DNA of 64,000 nucleotides from Rhodococcus sp. SGAir0479 (GCF_005484805.1 NZ_CP039432.1:4092001-4156000), one strand, 5' to 3'. Shown: positions 1 to 9,357, counted from the stretch's first letter. Numbers and translations are program-made. Notes: generated by a model not told the origin, from the sequence alone.

Positions 1-192
1 CTGCGGGTGTGGGAACGTGCCTTCACGGCGGGTGTGAAGGACAAGAGCATCGCGTTGCCGGGCTCGTCGCGGCTGGTGTTCCAGTGCCTCGGCGAGATCT
101 TGTGGTCCACCCACGGCCTGCCGCGGGTCTCGGCCGATCGGCTGACCAGGTACAACCTCGAGACGGTCCTGTGGGGTGCGTCGCCCAAGTAG
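1..192 (+). CDS. C-terminal fragment of an unrecognised protein
   Basis: An open frame runs in from the left edge and stops at TAG 190-192, leaving about 63 residues. Codon use is GC3-rich like the neighbouring genes, so a real coding end is likely. The fragment includes the stretches [27 protein letters not shown] and [14 protein letters not shown] do not recognise the family from this part alone. No membrane segment is visible. A hairpin follows at 218-236. The start and most of the protein lie outside the window, so no function is offered. Confidence 0.5.
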   Translation: MRVWERAFTAGVKDKSIALPGSSRLVFQCLGEILWSTHGLPRVSADRLTRYNLETVLWGASPK

Positions 193-217
193 CTCTCCAC
201 GACCAGTTCTCCGCAAC

Positions 218-236
218 ACGGACCCGGGGGGTCTGT
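218..236 (+). terminator. Hairpin after the first gene fragment
   Basis: ACGGACCC (218-225) pairs with GGGTCTGT (229-236) through eight base pairs including one G-U, with a three-base loop. It follows the TAG at 192 by 26 bases. There is no T run, which is common for terminators in high-GC actinobacteria. Confidence 0.4.
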
Positions 237-258
237 TGGTGCGGCAGGGGAGCGACGA

Positions 259-441
259 TCAGCGCGGATTCGGGTCCGACAGCGACGGCGGACGCGGCGC
301 CACCGGCGGCATCTCGGGGCGACGGGTGAGGGCGACGGCGGCCGCACCGGCCGCGGCCACCACGGCACCGATCCCGAACAGCACACGGCGACGGCCGCTC
401 GCGGCCGTCGGGGCGGAAGCACTCTTGGTCGAACGCGTCAT
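259..441 (-). CDS. Small single-pass membrane protein, hypothetical
   Basis: A 60-residue frame is read leftward from ATG 439-441, divergent from ppiA. It has a basic N-terminus (MTRSTKS... GRRR), one hydrophobic Ala/Val-rich segment at about residues 20-38 ([18 protein letters not shown]) and a proline-rich tail. This looks like a type II membrane anchor or a non-cleaved signal. No family is recognised. The charge-hydrophobic-proline layout and its place in an otherwise empty divergent gap support a real gene, but a 60-codon GC-rich frame can arise by chance. Confidence 0.45.
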   Translation of the reverse strand: MTRSTKSASAPTAASGRRRVLFGIGAVVAAAGAAAVALTRRPEMPPVAPRPPSLSDPNPR

Positions 442-499
442 GGCTCCACTCTCGCACAGGTCGTGGGCGTCGCTGGGAGGGCAATGGCACGATAGGGGG

Positions 500-1021
500 G
501 TGACTTCACAGACTGCTACCGCAACGCTGCACACCAACCGTGGCGACATCAAGATCGCGCTGTTCGGTAACCATGCGCCCAAGACCGTCGAGAACTTCGT
601 CGGACTGGCGGACGGTTCCAAGGAGTACTCCTCGCAGAACGCGAAGGGCGAGGGGTCCGGACCGTTCTACGACGGCTCGATCTTCCACCGCGTCATCGAC
701 GGCTTCATGATCCAGGGCGGCGACCCGACCGGCACCGGCCGCGGCGGCCCGGGCTACAAGTTCGGTGACGAGTTCCATCCGGAGCTGCAGTTCGACCGCG
801 GCTACCTGCTGGCCATGGCGAACGCCGGCCCGGGCACCAACGGCTCGCAGTTCTTCATCACCGTGGGCCCGACCCCGCACCTGAACCGTCGCCACACGAT
901 CTTCGGTGAGGTGCTCGACGAGGATTCGAAGAAGGTCGTCGACGCCATCGCCACCACCGCCACCGACCGCGGCGACCGCCCGGTCGACGACGTCGTGATC
1001 AACAGCATCACCATCTCCTAG
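500..1021 (+). CDS. ppiA: Peptidyl-prolyl cis-trans isomerase A (cyclophilin)
   Basis: A 173-residue cytosolic cyclophilin, which speeds cis-trans isomerisation of peptide bonds before proline. Clear cyclophilin blocks are [40 protein letters not shown] and [12 protein letters not shown]; the Arg of FHRV, the QGGD and the FFI residues belong to the active site. GTG 500 is chosen because a purine-rich AGGGGGG lies just upstream and the protein then has normal length. An open frame continues upstream to 176, but that part has no cyclophilin similarity. The rhomboid gene starts 10 bases after the stop, suggesting cotranscription. The position matches M. tuberculosis ppiA (Rv0009). Confidence 0.95.
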   Translation: MTSQTATATLHTNRGDIKIALFGNHAPKTVENFVGLADGSKEYSSQNAKGEGSGPFYDGSIFHRVIDGFMIQGGDPTGTGRGGPGYKFGDEFHPELQFDRGYLLAMANAGPGTNGSQFFITVGPTPHLNRRHTIFGEVLDEDSKKVVDAIATTATDRGDRPVDDVVINSITIS

Positions 1022-1031
1022 AGGACACTCC

Positions 1032-1997
1032 ATGACGAACCCCGGCTGGGGTGGTGCGGCCAGCGAGGGCACCCCGCCACCTCAGCCGAGGTGCGCCCGC
1101 CACCCGGATCGCCCCACCGCCCTCTCCTGCACCCGGTGTGGCCGTCCCGCCTGCCCCGACTGCCTGCGACCGGCGTCGGTCGGTCACCAGTGCGTCGACT
1201 GTGTAGCCGCCGCCCAGCGGTCCTCGGCGCAGGCCCGCACCATCGCCGGCGCCCCGGTGCGCTCGACGCTCCCGACGCCCGTCGTGACGTACGCGCTGAT
1301 CGCGCTCAACGTGCTCGTCTTCGCTGTCACCGCGCTCCAGGCGGGCTCGCTCATGGAGAACGGGGCCGGGGCGGTCAACTGGTACACCGGGGCCGCAACC
1401 TTCGACTCGTCGTTGTTCGGCACGATGGTCCTCGACCCGCTGGCCGTCGCCCAGGGCGAGTTGTTCCGCGTGGTCGGCAGCGGCTTCCTGCACTTCGGCC
1501 TGGTCCACCTGGCCGTGAACATGTTCGCGTTGTGGATTCTCGGCCGCGACACCGAGATCGTCCTCGGCCGCAGCCGCTACCTCGCGGTCTATCTCGTCTC
1601 GCTGCTCGGCGGCTCGGCGTCGGCGCTGGCGTTCGAATCGCTCGGCGCCTTCACGGCCGGAGCCTCGGGCGCCATCTTCGGCATCATGGGCGCGCAGGCC
1701 GTGCTGCTGGTGCGGATGCGCCGCAGCCCCGTTCCCGTGCTCGCCATCATCGGCCTCAACATCGTCATCAGTCTCACCGTGCCGGGTATCTCGCTGTGGG
1801 GACACATCGGCGGTCTGGTCGCCGGCGCCGCCGCGACGGCCGCGTTCGTGTACGCCCCCACCGGGTCTCGGACCCCGGCCGCGGTGGCCCGCTCCCGCCA
1901 GCTGGGCTGGGCCGGGCTGGCCGCCGTCACGGTGCTCGTCGTCGGCGTGATCGCGCTGCGCGTGGTCGGTCTGCGCGATCAGCTCGGCCTCGCCTGA
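1032..1997 (+). CDS. Rhomboid-family intramembrane serine protease with N-terminal zinc finger
   Basis: A 321-residue polytopic membrane protein expected to cleave membrane proteins inside the bilayer. Residues 20-57 carry a Cys/His cluster (C21, H24, C33, C36, C41, C44, H52, C54, C57) like a B-box-type zinc ribbon. The rhomboid domain spans about 85-310: the HFGLVHLAVNMF segment (H154, H159, N163), the GASG nucleophile motif with Ser212, and GHIGG with His258. Ser212 and His258 are the expected catalytic dyad, so the enzyme looks active. It sits directly after ppiA and converges on the PH-domain gene with a 10-base gap. Substrates cannot be read from the sequence. Confidence 0.93.
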   Translation: MTNPGWGGAASEGTPPPQPRCARHPDRPTALSCTRCGRPACPDCLRPASVGHQCVDCVAAAQRSSAQARTIAGAPVRSTLPTPVVTYALIALNVLVFAVTALQAGSLMENGAGAVNWYTGAATFDSSLFGTMVLDPLAVAQGELFRVVGSGFLHFGLVHLAVNMFALWILGRDTEIVLGRSRYLAVYLVSLLGGSASALAFESLGAFTAGASGAIFGIMGAQAVLLVRMRRSPVPVLAIIGLNIVISLTVPGISLWGHIGGLVAGAAATAAFVYAPTGSRTPAAVARSRQLGWAGLAAVTVLVVGVIALRVVGLRDQLGLA

Positions 1998-2007
1998 CCG
2001 GTCGGAC

Positions 2008-2478
2008 TCAGTCCTCGGCAGGCACGAGGCCGTGCACGGACAGCGCGTCGAACACCACCGCGGGGTCCGCCCCCAGGTCCCACCGCCCGAAGATCAGCAG
2101 GCGCTCGGTGCCGTCCGGGTCCACCGCATCGATCTCGAGCATCGGGACCCGGCGTCCCAGCCGCGGGTAGGGCACGATCCGGGCGCGGGCGATGTCGGCG
2201 CGGCGATACAACCGCCGGCCCCGCATCCGCGTCGCGGCGATCGCGGGCACCCCGTCGGCGCGCACGATCGCCAGTTTCGGGCGCTGGCGCGCGCCCAGTC
2301 CCGCGACCACCAGCATGCCGACGGCTGCGACACCGGCCAGGAATCGGCCGGGCGCGTCGAGGCCCAGCAGCAGCGCGGCGGCGATCATCAGCACGCCGCC
2401 GACCGCCAATGCGACTACCGCTGCGAGCGGAGTGGACCACTCGAGCGACGGTTCATGATCGACTTCATCCTCAGGCAT
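2008..2478 (-). CDS. PH domain-containing membrane protein (Rv0010c-like)
   Basis: 156 residues. Residues about 15-60 form two hydrophobic segments. The rest resembles the bacterial PH domain of the Rv0010c family, with the stretches VRADGVPAIAATRMRGRRLYRRADIARARIV and FGRWDLGADPAVVFDAL. These proteins are small envelope-associated proteins of unknown biochemical role. It lies between ppiA/rhomboid and crgA, the same place as Rv0010c in M. tuberculosis. Its upstream gap holds two DnaA-box-like sequences. The family call is from recollection of conserved gene order plus the fold-like pattern. Confidence 0.8.
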   Translation of the reverse strand: MPEDEVDHEPSLEWSTPLAAVVALAVGGVLMIAAALLLGLDAPGRFLAGVAAVGMLVVAGLGARQRPKLAIVRADGVPAIAATRMRGRRLYRRADIARARIVPYPRLGRRVPMLEIDAVDPDGTERLLIFGRWDLGADPAVVFDALSVHGLVPAED

Positions 2479-2495
2479 GTGTACAGACCCCCGAG

Positions 2496-2517
2496 TTGTC
2501 CACAGGTGTTATCAACA
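2496..2517 (+). promoter_or_regulatory. Pair of DnaA-box-like sequences
   Basis: TTGTCCACA at 2496-2504 is identical to the DnaA box reported for high-GC actinobacteria. TTATCAACA at 2509-2517 differs by one base from the classical TTATCCACA. Both have the same orientation and start 13 bases apart. They lie in the 107-base gap between the start of the PH-domain gene and the end of crgA, in the position expected for an upstream element of the PH-domain gene. Confidence 0.5.
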
Positions 2518-2585
2518 CTGGGGATGAATGACACGCGTGTAATTGAATGGTGGTGTCCACCGGCTGTGCGATCGGAACCCGCAGG

Positions 2586-2849
2586 TCAACGCCACCGCAT
2601 GGTCATGATCAGACCGACGACCATGAAGCCGAAGCCGATCAGGAAGTTGTAGGCCCCCAAGTTGTTCATCCATGTGAGATTGTCGCCGGCCAAGTAATAC
2701 ACAATGAGCCACGCCAGCCCCACGAGCATCACGCCGAGCATCACCGACACGTACAGCGCGCTCGACGGACCGGCCTTCACCTTCACCGGCGTGCGGTTCG
2801 CGGGATTGATCGTGTAGTCGGTCTTCTTCCGGACCTTCGACTTAGGCAT
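2586..2849 (-). CDS. crgA: Cell division protein CrgA
   Basis: 87 residues, normal for CrgA. A basic cytoplasmic N-terminus (MPKSKVRKK, then [11 protein letters not shown]) precedes two membrane segments at about 32-53 and 66-84. CrgA is a small septal protein that coordinates FtsZ-ring and peptidoglycan machinery in actinobacteria. ATG 2847-2849 is chosen because AAGGA lies just upstream; a longer open frame extends upstream without family similarity. It is divergent from the DUF881 gene and lies in the conserved crgA-trpG-pknB neighbourhood. Confidence 0.95.
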   Translation of the reverse strand: MPKSKVRKKTDYTINPANRTPVKVKAGPSSALYVSVMLGVMLVGLAWLIVYYLAGDNLTWMNNLGAYNFLIGFGFMVVGLIMTMRWR

Positions 2850-3012
2850 GACGTCCTTGTTTCGTGTGGATGGAAACGCGATCGGGTGCCCGGACCGGAC
2901 CGGGCGGACAGGGTAGATTCGCACTACCTGTTGTGCAGTACACGCTAACTCAAACGAGCGGAGCCAGGACCGGTCACGCACCGATTGTCCGTGGTGGGAG
3001 TGGTGGTCGAGG

Positions 3013-3777
3013 GTGCCGGACGTCGGATCGCAGCGGCAGCACACGCGCCCCCGATTCGGCTTCTGGCCCGTCGCCGTGCTGGTGGTCTGCCTGGTCGCCG
3101 GACTGCTCCTCGCGACCACGCGGCAGGTCTCGCACGGCAACGAGCTGCGCGCCACCGACTCGACCCGGCTGTCCGACCTGGTCCGCCGCGCGCAGGTCGA
3201 CGTCGACACGGCGGCCACCGCGCGCGACGATCTCGCGGCGCAGCTCGAGGAGCTCCAGGAGAATGCCGCCGCCACCGACGGGCGGGTCGCCGAGACGCTG
3301 ACGCACAGCCGCGAACTCGCCGCCGCAGCGGGCCTGACCGCGCTCAGCGGCGCCGGCATCGTCGTCACGCTCACCGACGCGCCCCGCGACGCCGACGGCA
3401 AGTATCCCGCGGGGGCCGCGCCCGACGACCTGGTCGTGCACCAACAGGACGTGCAGAGCGTGCTCAACGCGCTGTGGACCGGGGGCGCCGAGGCGGTCGC
3501 GATGCAGGACCAGCGGCTCGTCAACACGTCCGCCCCACGTTGTATCGGCAACACGCTGCTGCTGCACGGACGCACCTACAGCCCCCCGTACGTCGTCACC
3601 GCGATCGGGGATCCGGCACGGCTGGCCGCCACCCTCGCCAACGAGCCCGGCATCAAGATGTTCAAGCAGTACGCGGTCCGGTACGGCCTCGGGTACACCC
3701 AGCAGGAGTCGGCGCGGCTCGACGTCCCCGCCTACACCGGCCAACTGCACACCGAGTTCGCGCGGCCGGTCGCGTAA
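3013..3777 (+). CDS. DUF881 family envelope protein (Rv0012-like)
   Basis: 254 residues. One N-terminal membrane segment at about 15-34 ([20 protein letters not shown]) is followed by a coiled-coil-like stretch at about 45-100 rich in Asp, Ala, Glu and Leu. The DUF881 domain comes next, with [35 protein letters not shown] and [17 protein letters not shown]. Family members are exported, membrane-anchored proteins often placed with division genes; the molecular function is not established. GTG 3013 gives a short positively charged N-terminus before the membrane segment. It is divergent from crgA and 44 bases upstream of trpG. Confidence 0.88.
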   Translation: MPDVGSQRQHTRPRFGFWPVAVLVVCLVAGLLLATTRQVSHGNELRATDSTRLSDLVRRAQVDVDTAATARDDLAAQLEELQENAAATDGRVAETLTHSRELAAAAGLTALSGAGIVVTLTDAPRDADGKYPAGAAPDDLVVHQQDVQSVLNALWTGGAEAVAMQDQRLVNTSAPRCIGNTLLLHGRTYSPPYVVTAIGDPARLAATLANEPGIKMFKQYAVRYGLGYTQQESARLDVPAYTGQLHTEFARPVA

Positions 3778-3821
3778 TCCCTGCGTACCGGCCCCGCGCC
3801 GGCAGGCATTACGCTCGTCGC

Positions 3822-4487
3822 ATGCGCATCCTCGTCGTCGACAACTACGACAGCTTCGTGTTCAACCTGGTGCAGTACCTGGGCCAGCTCGGAACGCAGG
3901 CCGAGGTCTGGCGCAACGACGATCCCCGGCTGACCGGCACGGATGCGATCGACCGCGCGGCGCAGGAGTTCGACGGCATCCTGTTGAGTCCCGGCCCGGG
4001 CACGCCGCAGCGCGCCGGCGCCACGATGCCGTTGGTGGGGGCGTGCGCCGCCGCGCAGACCCCGCTGCTCGGGGTGTGCCTGGGGCACCAGGCGATCGGG
4101 GCCGCCTTCGGGGCGACCGTCGACCGGGCGCCCGAGCTGCTCCACGGCAAGACGAGCATCGTGCACCACAACGACCGGGGCGTCCTCGCAGGGCTGCCCG
4201 ATCCGTTCACCGCCACCCGCTACCACTCGCTGACGGTCCTGGAGAACACCATCCCGGACGAGCTCGAGGTCACCGCCCACACCGACAGCGGCATCGTGAT
4301 GGCGATGCGGCACCGTGAGCTGCCGATCCACGGGGTGCAGTTCCATCCCGAGTCGGTGCTCACCCAGGGCGGGCATCGCATGCTGGCGAACTGGCTCGGC
4401 GTGTGCGGGCAGGCGCCCGCCGAGACGCTGGTCGCGACGCTCGAGGACGAGGTGGCCCGGTCGCTGGGCGACGCGCTCGTCCAGTGA
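3822..4487 (+). CDS. trpG: Glutamine amidotransferase component of anthranilate/aminodeoxychorismate synthase
   Basis: A 221-residue class I glutamine amidotransferase that supplies ammonia to a chorismate-using partner for tryptophan and/or folate (PabA) synthesis. The signature N-terminus ILVVDNYDSFVFNL, the oxyanion block LLSPGPGTP, the nucleophile GVCLGHQ (Cys86) and the FHPES pair (His175, Glu177) are all present. The partner subunit is not nearby, as is usual for this locus (M. tuberculosis Rv0013). It converges on pknB across a strong hairpin. The sequence cannot separate TrpG from PabA use; many actinobacteria use one protein for both. Confidence 0.95.
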   Translation: MRILVVDNYDSFVFNLVQYLGQLGTQAEVWRNDDPRLTGTDAIDRAAQEFDGILLSPGPGTPQRAGATMPLVGACAAAQTPLLGVCLGHQAIGAAFGATVDRAPELLHGKTSIVHHNDRGVLAGLPDPFTATRYHSLTVLENTIPDELEVTAHTDSGIVMAMRHRELPIHGVQFHPESVLTQGGHRMLANWLGVCGQAPAETLVATLEDEVARSLGDALVQ

Positions 4488-4523
4488 TCCACTGACCCAC
4501 CGAACCCGCCGACCGTTCGACGA

Positions 4524-4562
4524 CGAGGCCGGGCGACCCCGACGAGGGGCCGCCCGGCCTCG
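4524..4562. terminator. Bidirectional terminator between trpG and pknB
   Basis: CGAGGCCGGGCG (4524-4535) and CGCCCGGCCTCG (4551-4562) form a perfect 12-bp stem with a 15-base loop. It lies between two convergent genes and could serve both. Confidence 0.8.
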
Positions 4563-4576
4563 GGCGTAGCCGGTGG

Positions 4577-6511
4577 CTAGCGCGGAATGCCGAGCTCGCC
4601 GACCTGCACCGACAGCTGCGCGTTCTTCGGCACATCCGTCCCGGCCGGCTGCTGCTGTCCGACGATCTTGCCGATGAGGTCGGCGTCGAGCGTCGGTTCC
4701 TTGGTCTGCGACAACTGGTTCGACGACCCGGTCCAGCCGGCCCGGCGCAAGGCGTCCAGCGCCTGCGACACCGACATCTCGGTGAGGCTCGGCATCGTGA
4801 ACAGCTTGCCGCTGGAGACCTGCAGGCGGATGGTGTCGCCCTTCGCGGCCGTCGAGCCACCGGTCGGCGACGTCGAGATCACCTCACCCTCGGGCTTGCC
4901 CGAGTCGACCTTCTCCACCTGCACCTTGAACCCGGCACCCTCGATGTTGGGCTGCGCGACGTCGATGGTCTGCCCGATCACGTTCGGGACCCGCACCTGC
5001 TCCGGACCGGAACCCAGGGTGATCGTCACCGTCGAGTCCAGGTTGATCTTCGCGCCCGACGACGGGTCCTGCCCCACCACCTTGTCGACCTGGGCGGCAT
5101 CGGACGGTGCCCGCTCGACATCCGGGGCCAGGCGCAACCCGGCCGCGGCGAGCGCCTGCGACGCCTGGTCCTGCGTCAGGCCCGCCAGCTTGGGCACCTG
5201 CACCTGCTCCGGTCCCGACGACACCTGCAGCGTCACGGTGCTGTTCTCGTCCACCGAGGTCCCGGCCGATGGGTTGGTGCCGATGACGTTGCCGGACGCC
5301 ACCACCGGATCGGGGCGGGTCTGGATGGTGGAGTCGAGCTTCGCGCTGCGCAGCTTCGCCTCGGCCTCCTGCAGGCTGAGGTTCTGGACGTCGGGCACGT
5401 CCACCTTGGTCGGTGTCATCAGCATCGAGGCGCCGAAGGCCGCGATGATGCCCACGACGATCAGGGTGGCCAGCGCCAACAGCACGTTGCGGGTGGTGTT
5501 CCGCTTCTTCGCCGGCGTCGACGGCGCGATCACCTGCGGACTGGCCGTCACCGTCGCGGTGCTGCGGGTCGGTTCGGGACGGTAGCCGGAGCTGCTGCTC
5601 GCGGCGTCGTCGACCGCACCGAACATCGTGGTGCGCTCCTCGTCCGTGAGCACCATCGGCGCGCTCGGACGCTGCCCGCCCAGCACGCGCACCAGGTCGC
5701 TGCGCATCTCCGCGGCGCTCTGGTACCGGTTCGCCGGGTTCTTGCTCATCGCCTTGAGGATCACCGAGTCCAGCGCCTGCGGCACCGACGGGTTGACCAG
5801 CGACGGCAGCTTGGGGTCCTCCCGCACGTGCTGGTACGCGACCGCGACGGGCGAATCACCCTTGAACGGCGGCTCACCGGTCAGCGCCTCGTACAGCACA
5901 CAGCCCAGCGAGTAGACGTCCGAGCGGGCGTCCACCTGCTCGCCGCGGGCCTGCTCCGGCGACAGGTACTGCGCGGTGCCGATCACGGCCGCCGTCTGCG
6001 TCATGGTGCTCGAGCTGTCGGAGATGGCGCGGGCGATACCGAAGTCCATCACCTTCACCGCGCCGGCACGGTTGATCATGATGTTGGCCGGCTTGATGTC
6101 CCGGTGCACGATGCCGTTGCGGTGACTGAAGTCCAGCGCGGCACACACGTCGGCCACGATCTCCATGGCACGGCGCGGGGCCAGCGGCCCCTCGGTGCGG
6201 ATGACGTCGCGCAGCGTGTCGCCGTCGACGTACTCCATCACGATGTACGGCAGCGGACCACCGTCCGTCTCCGCCTCGCCGGTGTCGTACACCGCCACGA
6301 TCGCCGGATGGTTCAGCGCGGCCGCGTTCTGCGCCTCCCGGCGGAACCGCAGGTAGAACGTGGGGTCGCGGGCCAGGTCGGCGCGCAGCACCTTGATCGC
6401 GACGTCCCGGCTGAGGCGCAGGTCGCGTCCGAGGTGCACCTCGGACATCCCACCGAAGCCCAGAATCTCGCCCAGCTCGTAGCGGGAGGAGAGATTGCGC
6501 GGCGTCGTCAT
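4577..6511 (-). CDS. pknB: Ser/Thr protein kinase PknB with PASTA repeats
   Basis: 644 residues. The kinase domain at about 10-275 has the Gly-loop [11 protein letters not shown], Lys40, HRD with catalytic Asp138, DFG Asp156 and the activation loop [14 protein letters not shown], whose Thr171 and Thr173 match the M. tuberculosis autophosphorylation sites. A membrane segment lies at about 342-364, then four extracellular PASTA repeats at about 368-640 that bind muropeptides or lipid II. It controls growth and division by phosphorylating envelope and division proteins. Its ATG overlaps the pknA stop (ATGA), so translation is probably coupled. A longer upstream frame exists only as shadow of pknA. 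Confidence 0.98.
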   Translation of the reverse strand: MTTPRNLSSRYELGEILGFGGMSEVHLGRDLRLSRDVAIKVLRADLARDPTFYLRFRREAQNAAALNHPAIVAVYDTGEAETDGGPLPYIVMEYVDGDTLRDVIRTEGPLAPRRAMEIVADVCAALDFSHRNGIVHRDIKPANIMINRAGAVKVMDFGIARAISDSSSTMTQTAAVIGTAQYLSPEQARGEQVDARSDVYSLGCVLYEALTGEPPFKGDSPVAVAYQHVREDPKLPSLVNPSVPQALDSVILKAMSKNPANRYQSAAEMRSDLVRVLGGQRPSAPMVLTDEERTTMFGAVDDAASSSSGYRPEPTRSTATVTASPQVIAPSTPAKKRNTTRNVLLALATLIVVGIIAAFGASMLMTPTKVDVPDVQNLSLQEAEAKLRSAKLDSTIQTRPDPVVASGNVIGTNPSAGTSVDENSTVTLQVSSGPEQVQVPKLAGLTQDQASQALAAAGLRLAPDVERAPSDAAQVDKVVGQDPSSGAKINLDSTVTITLGSGPEQVRVPNVIGQTIDVAQPNIEGAGFKVQVEKVDSGKPEGEVISTSPTGGSTAAKGDTIRLQVSSGKLFTMPSLTEMSVSQALDALRRAGWTGSSNQLSQTKEPTLDADLIGKIVGQQQPAGTDVPKNAQLSVQVGELGIPR

Positions 6512-7866
6512 GGCTGTCCTTGCGTGGCCGTGGTGGTCTCGGCCGTCGTCGGGGCGGTGGTGGTCGTGGTCCGCGGCGCCGTGGTGGTCGTGGTCCGCCG
6601 CGGGGTGGTGGTCGTGGTGGTCGGCGGCGGCGTCGTGGTCGTCGTCGTGGGCGGCGGGGTGGTGGTCGTGGTGGTCGGCGGCGGTGTCGTGGTCGTCGTA
6701 GTCACCCGCGTGGTCGTGGTGGTGGTCGCGGGAGTCCTCGACGTCGTCGTGGCCGCCGGGACGGACGGACGGTCCGAGCCGCCGCCGTCGAAGAACAGCA
6801 GTCCGAGCGTGACGATCGCGGCCAGCGCCAGCAGGCCGCCGCCCGCCCACGCCAACGCCTTCTGACCGGGCGTCCATCCGGACCGGCCCTCGTCCTCCGG
6901 CGGCGGGACCCGGCCGGTGTCACCGGCGTAGTTGCGCTGCTGCGTCGACATCATCGCCGTGGGGGCGGCCGCCGCGACCGGCGGTGCGACCCGCGTCGCG
7001 CCCGTGGGCACCCGGCCCGGGGGCGGCGGGCGTCGGCCGGCGCGCACCGCGGCCACGGCGTCGGCGAACTCGCCGCCGTTCGCGTAGCGCCCGGCCGGAT
7101 CCTTGGTGAGCGTGATGTCGATGAGCTCGCGGATCGGCGCCGGGAGGTCGGCCGGCATGGGCTCGGGCGGCTCCTGCACGTGCTTCATCGCGACCGTGAG
7201 CGTGCCGCCGCCACCGAACGGGCGACGGCCCGAGAGCGCCTCGTAGCCGACGACGCCCAGCGAGTACACGTCGCTGGCGGCGGTCGCCTCCTGCCCCAGC
7301 GCCTGCTCCGGCGCGATGTACTGCGCGGTACCCATCACCATGCCGGTGCGGGTGACCGGCGACGCGTCGACGGCCTTGGCGATCCCGAAGTCGGTGATCT
7401 TCACCTGGCCGGTCGGGGTGACCAGGATGTTGCCGGGCTTGACGTCCCGGTGGACCACGCCGGCCGAGTGCGCGACCTGCAGTGCGCGACCGGTCTGCTC
7501 GAGCATGTCCAGGGCATGCGGGATCGAGAGTCGGCCCACCCGGGCGAGCACCGCGTTGAGCGGCTCGCCGGTCACCAGCTCCATCACCAGGTAGGCGAGA
7601 TTGGCGCCGGACTCGTCACGCGTCTCGCCGTAGTCGTAGACCCCGGCGATCCCCGGATGGTTGAGCTGCGCGGTGGTGCGGGCCTCGATGCGGAACCGCT
7701 CGACGAACTCCGGGTCCGACGAGAACTCGGCCTTGAGGACCTTCACGGCGACGCGGCGGTCGAGGCGGCCGTCCAGGGCCTCCCACACCTGGCCCATACC
7801 GCCGGTGGCGATCAGCCGCTGCAGGCGGTAGCGGCCGCCGATCACCGATCCGTTGGTCAACGACAT
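6508..7866 (-). CDS. pknA: Ser/Thr protein kinase PknA
   Basis: 452 residues. The kinase domain spans about 12-275: Gly-loop [11 protein letters not shown], Lys42, HRD Asp141, DFG Asp159 and activation loop [14 protein letters not shown] membrane segment at about 336-358 is followed by an outside tail (371-452) made almost entirely of Thr with PPP interruptions (TTTTTTPPP units). PknA works with PknB in control of cell shape and division. No sensor domain follows the membrane segment; the Thr/Pro tail is probably a mucin-like, possibly O-mannosylated, wall-spanning stretch (inference). It starts 3 bases after pbpA ends and overlaps pknB. Confidence 0.97.
   Translation of the reverse strand: MSLTNGSVIGGRYRLQRLIATGGMGQVWEALDGRLDRRVAVKVLKAEFSSDPEFVERFRIEARTTAQLNHPGIAGVYDYGETRDESGANLAYLVMELVTGEPLNAVLARVGRLSIPHALDMLEQTGRALQVAHSAGVVHRDVKPGNILVTPTGQVKITDFGIAKAVDASPVTRTGMVMGTAQYIAPEQALGQEATAASDVYSLGVVGYEALSGRRPFGGGGTLTVAMKHVQEPPEPMPADLPAPIRELIDITLTKDPAGRYANGGEFADAVAAVRAGRRPPPPGRVPTGATRVAPPVAAAAPTAMMSTQQRNYAGDTGRVPPPEDEGRSGWTPGQKALAWAGGGLLALAAIVTLGLLFFDGGGSDRPSVPAATTTSRTPATTTTTTRVTTTTTTPPPTTTTTTPPPTTTTTTPPPTTTTTTPRRTTTTTAPRTTTTTAPTTAETTTATQGQP
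6511..6756 (-). repeat. Thr/Pro tandem repeat coding region of pknA tail
   Basis: On the + strand this is a run of GGTGGT/CGTGGT-like triplets that encode TTTTTTPPP units on the - strand (residues 371-452 of PknA). Three TTTTTTPPP units are consecutive, then degenerate TTTTTAPR units. Such tracts can change length by slippage, so the exact count may vary between isolates. Confidence 0.8.
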
Positions 7867-7869
7867 GCC

Positions 7870-9357
7870 TCATCCCCTCTGCATTCCGGCCGCGATGACG
7901 GCGCGTCCGATCGGTGCGGCGACCGAGCCGCCGGTGGCGGCCAGTGCCCGGTCGCCACCGTCCTCGACGATGACCGCGACCGCGACGGTCGGGTTCTGGG
8001 CCGGTGCGAAGGCGATGTACCAGGCATGGGGCGGCGTGTTGCGCGGATCGGTGCCGTGCTCGGCGGTGCCGGTCTTGGACGCGATCTGCACACCGGGGAT
8101 CTTGCCGCCGCCGGCCGTGTTGTTCTCGGATCCGATCATGAGCTGCGTCAGCGTCGACGCCACCTCGGGGGAGACCGCCCGGCCCAGCGACTTCGGGGAC
8201 GTGGTCGCCAGGTCGGACAGGTCGGGGCTCTGCAGCTGCGACACCAGGTGCGACTCCATGCGCATGCCGCCGTTCGCGATGGTCGCGGCGATCTCGGCGT
8301 TCTGCAGCGGCGTCAGCGCGACGTCCCGCTGACCGATGCTGGACTGGCCCAGCGCCGCGTCGTCCGGGATGGAACCGATCGTGCTGTCGGCGACCGGGAT
8401 CGGGATGCCCGGCGTGTTGGGGCCGATCCCGAAGGCCTTCGCCTGGTCCGCGACGGCGTCGGAGCCGGTCTTGATGCCCAGTTCGACGAACGCGGTGTTG
8501 CACGAGCGCGCGAACGCCTCCCGCAGCGACGCCGTCGCGCCGCTGCCGCAGGTGCTGCCGTTGTAGTTCTCGAGCGTCGTCGACGTCCCGGGCAGCGTGA
8601 TGTTCGGTGCCGCGGTCAGCTGCTCGTCGGGGTTGGCGCCGTGCTCGAGGGCGGCCGCGGTGACGACCACCTTGAAGGTCGAGCCGGGCGGGTACGTCGC
8701 GGACACCGCCCGGTTGAGCATCGGCTTGTCGGGGTCGGCGCTGAGTTCGTCCCACGCCGCCGACGTCTCGGCGCCGTCGTGGCCCGACAACCGGTTGGGG
8801 TCGTAGCTGGGGGTGCTGGCCATCGCCAGGATGTTGCCGGTGCTGGGCTCGATCGCGACGACGGAACCGGTGTAACCCTTGGCGGTCAGCTCGTCGTACG
8901 CCACCTGCTGCATCACCGGGTCGATGGTGCTGATCACGTTGCCGCCACGCGGGTCGCGTCCCGACACCAGGTCGAAGAACCGCTTGCTGAACAACCGGTT
9001 GTCGGAGCCGTTGAGAACCGGGTCCTCCGCCTTCTCGAGACCGGTGCTGCCGTACTGCATCGAGTAGAAGCCGGTGATCGGGGCGTTCGCGAGCGGGCTC
9101 GCCGGCGCCGCCGGGTTCGGCGGGTACACCCGCAGGTACTTGTAGCGGTCGTCGGTGGGCACCGACGCCGCCAGCACCTGGCCGCCGGCCGAGATCTGCC
9201 CCCGCTGACGCGAGTACTCGTCGAGCAGCACCCGCGAGTTACGCGGATCGTTGCGCAGATCGTCCGCCTTGATGACCTGCACGTAGGTGGCGTTGGCGAG
9301 GAGCGCCACGACCATCACCATGACGGCCAGCGCGACGCGGCGAAGTGGTGTGTTCAT
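7870..9357 (-). CDS. pbpA: Penicillin-binding protein 2 / PbpA transpeptidase
   Basis: 495 residues, a class B penicillin-binding protein that cross-links peptidoglycan. A single membrane anchor lies at about 8-24 and the dimerisation region follows. The transpeptidase motifs are STFK (Ser226-Lys229), SCN (Ser285-Asn287) and KTG (Lys428-Gly430) followed by TAE. It is encoded between rodA and pknA in the conserved elongation operon; the start overlaps the rodA stop by 4 bases. It probably pairs with RodA for septal or lateral wall synthesis, as its mycobacterial counterpart does. All catalytic residues are present. Confidence 0.97.
   Translation of the reverse strand: MNTPLRRVALAVMVMVVALLANATYVQVIKADDLRNDPRNSRVLLDEYSRQRGQISAGGQVLAASVPTDDRYKYLRVYPPNPAAPASPLANAPITGFYSMQYGSTGLEKAEDPVLNGSDNRLFSKRFFDLVSGRDPRGGNVISTIDPVMQQVAYDELTAKGYTGSVVAIEPSTGNILAMASTPSYDPNRLSGHDGAETSAAWDELSADPDKPMLNRAVSATYPPGSTFKVVVTAAALEHGANPDEQLTAAPNITLPGTSTTLENYNGSTCGSGATASLREAFARSCNTAFVELGIKTGSDAVADQAKAFGIGPNTPGIPIPVADSTIGSIPDDAALGQSSIGQRDVALTPLQNAEIAATIANGGMRMESHLVSQLQSPDLSDLATTSPKSLGRAVSPEVASTLTQLMIGSENNTAGGGKIPGVQIASKTGTAEHGTDPRNTPPHAWYIAFAPAQNPTVAVAVIVEDGGDRALAATGGSVAAPIGRAVIAAGMQRG

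Noticed and set aside
6570-6756. Triplet repeat tract that might be a non-coding satellite
   Set aside because: It is in frame within pknA and codes for the Thr/Pro tail.
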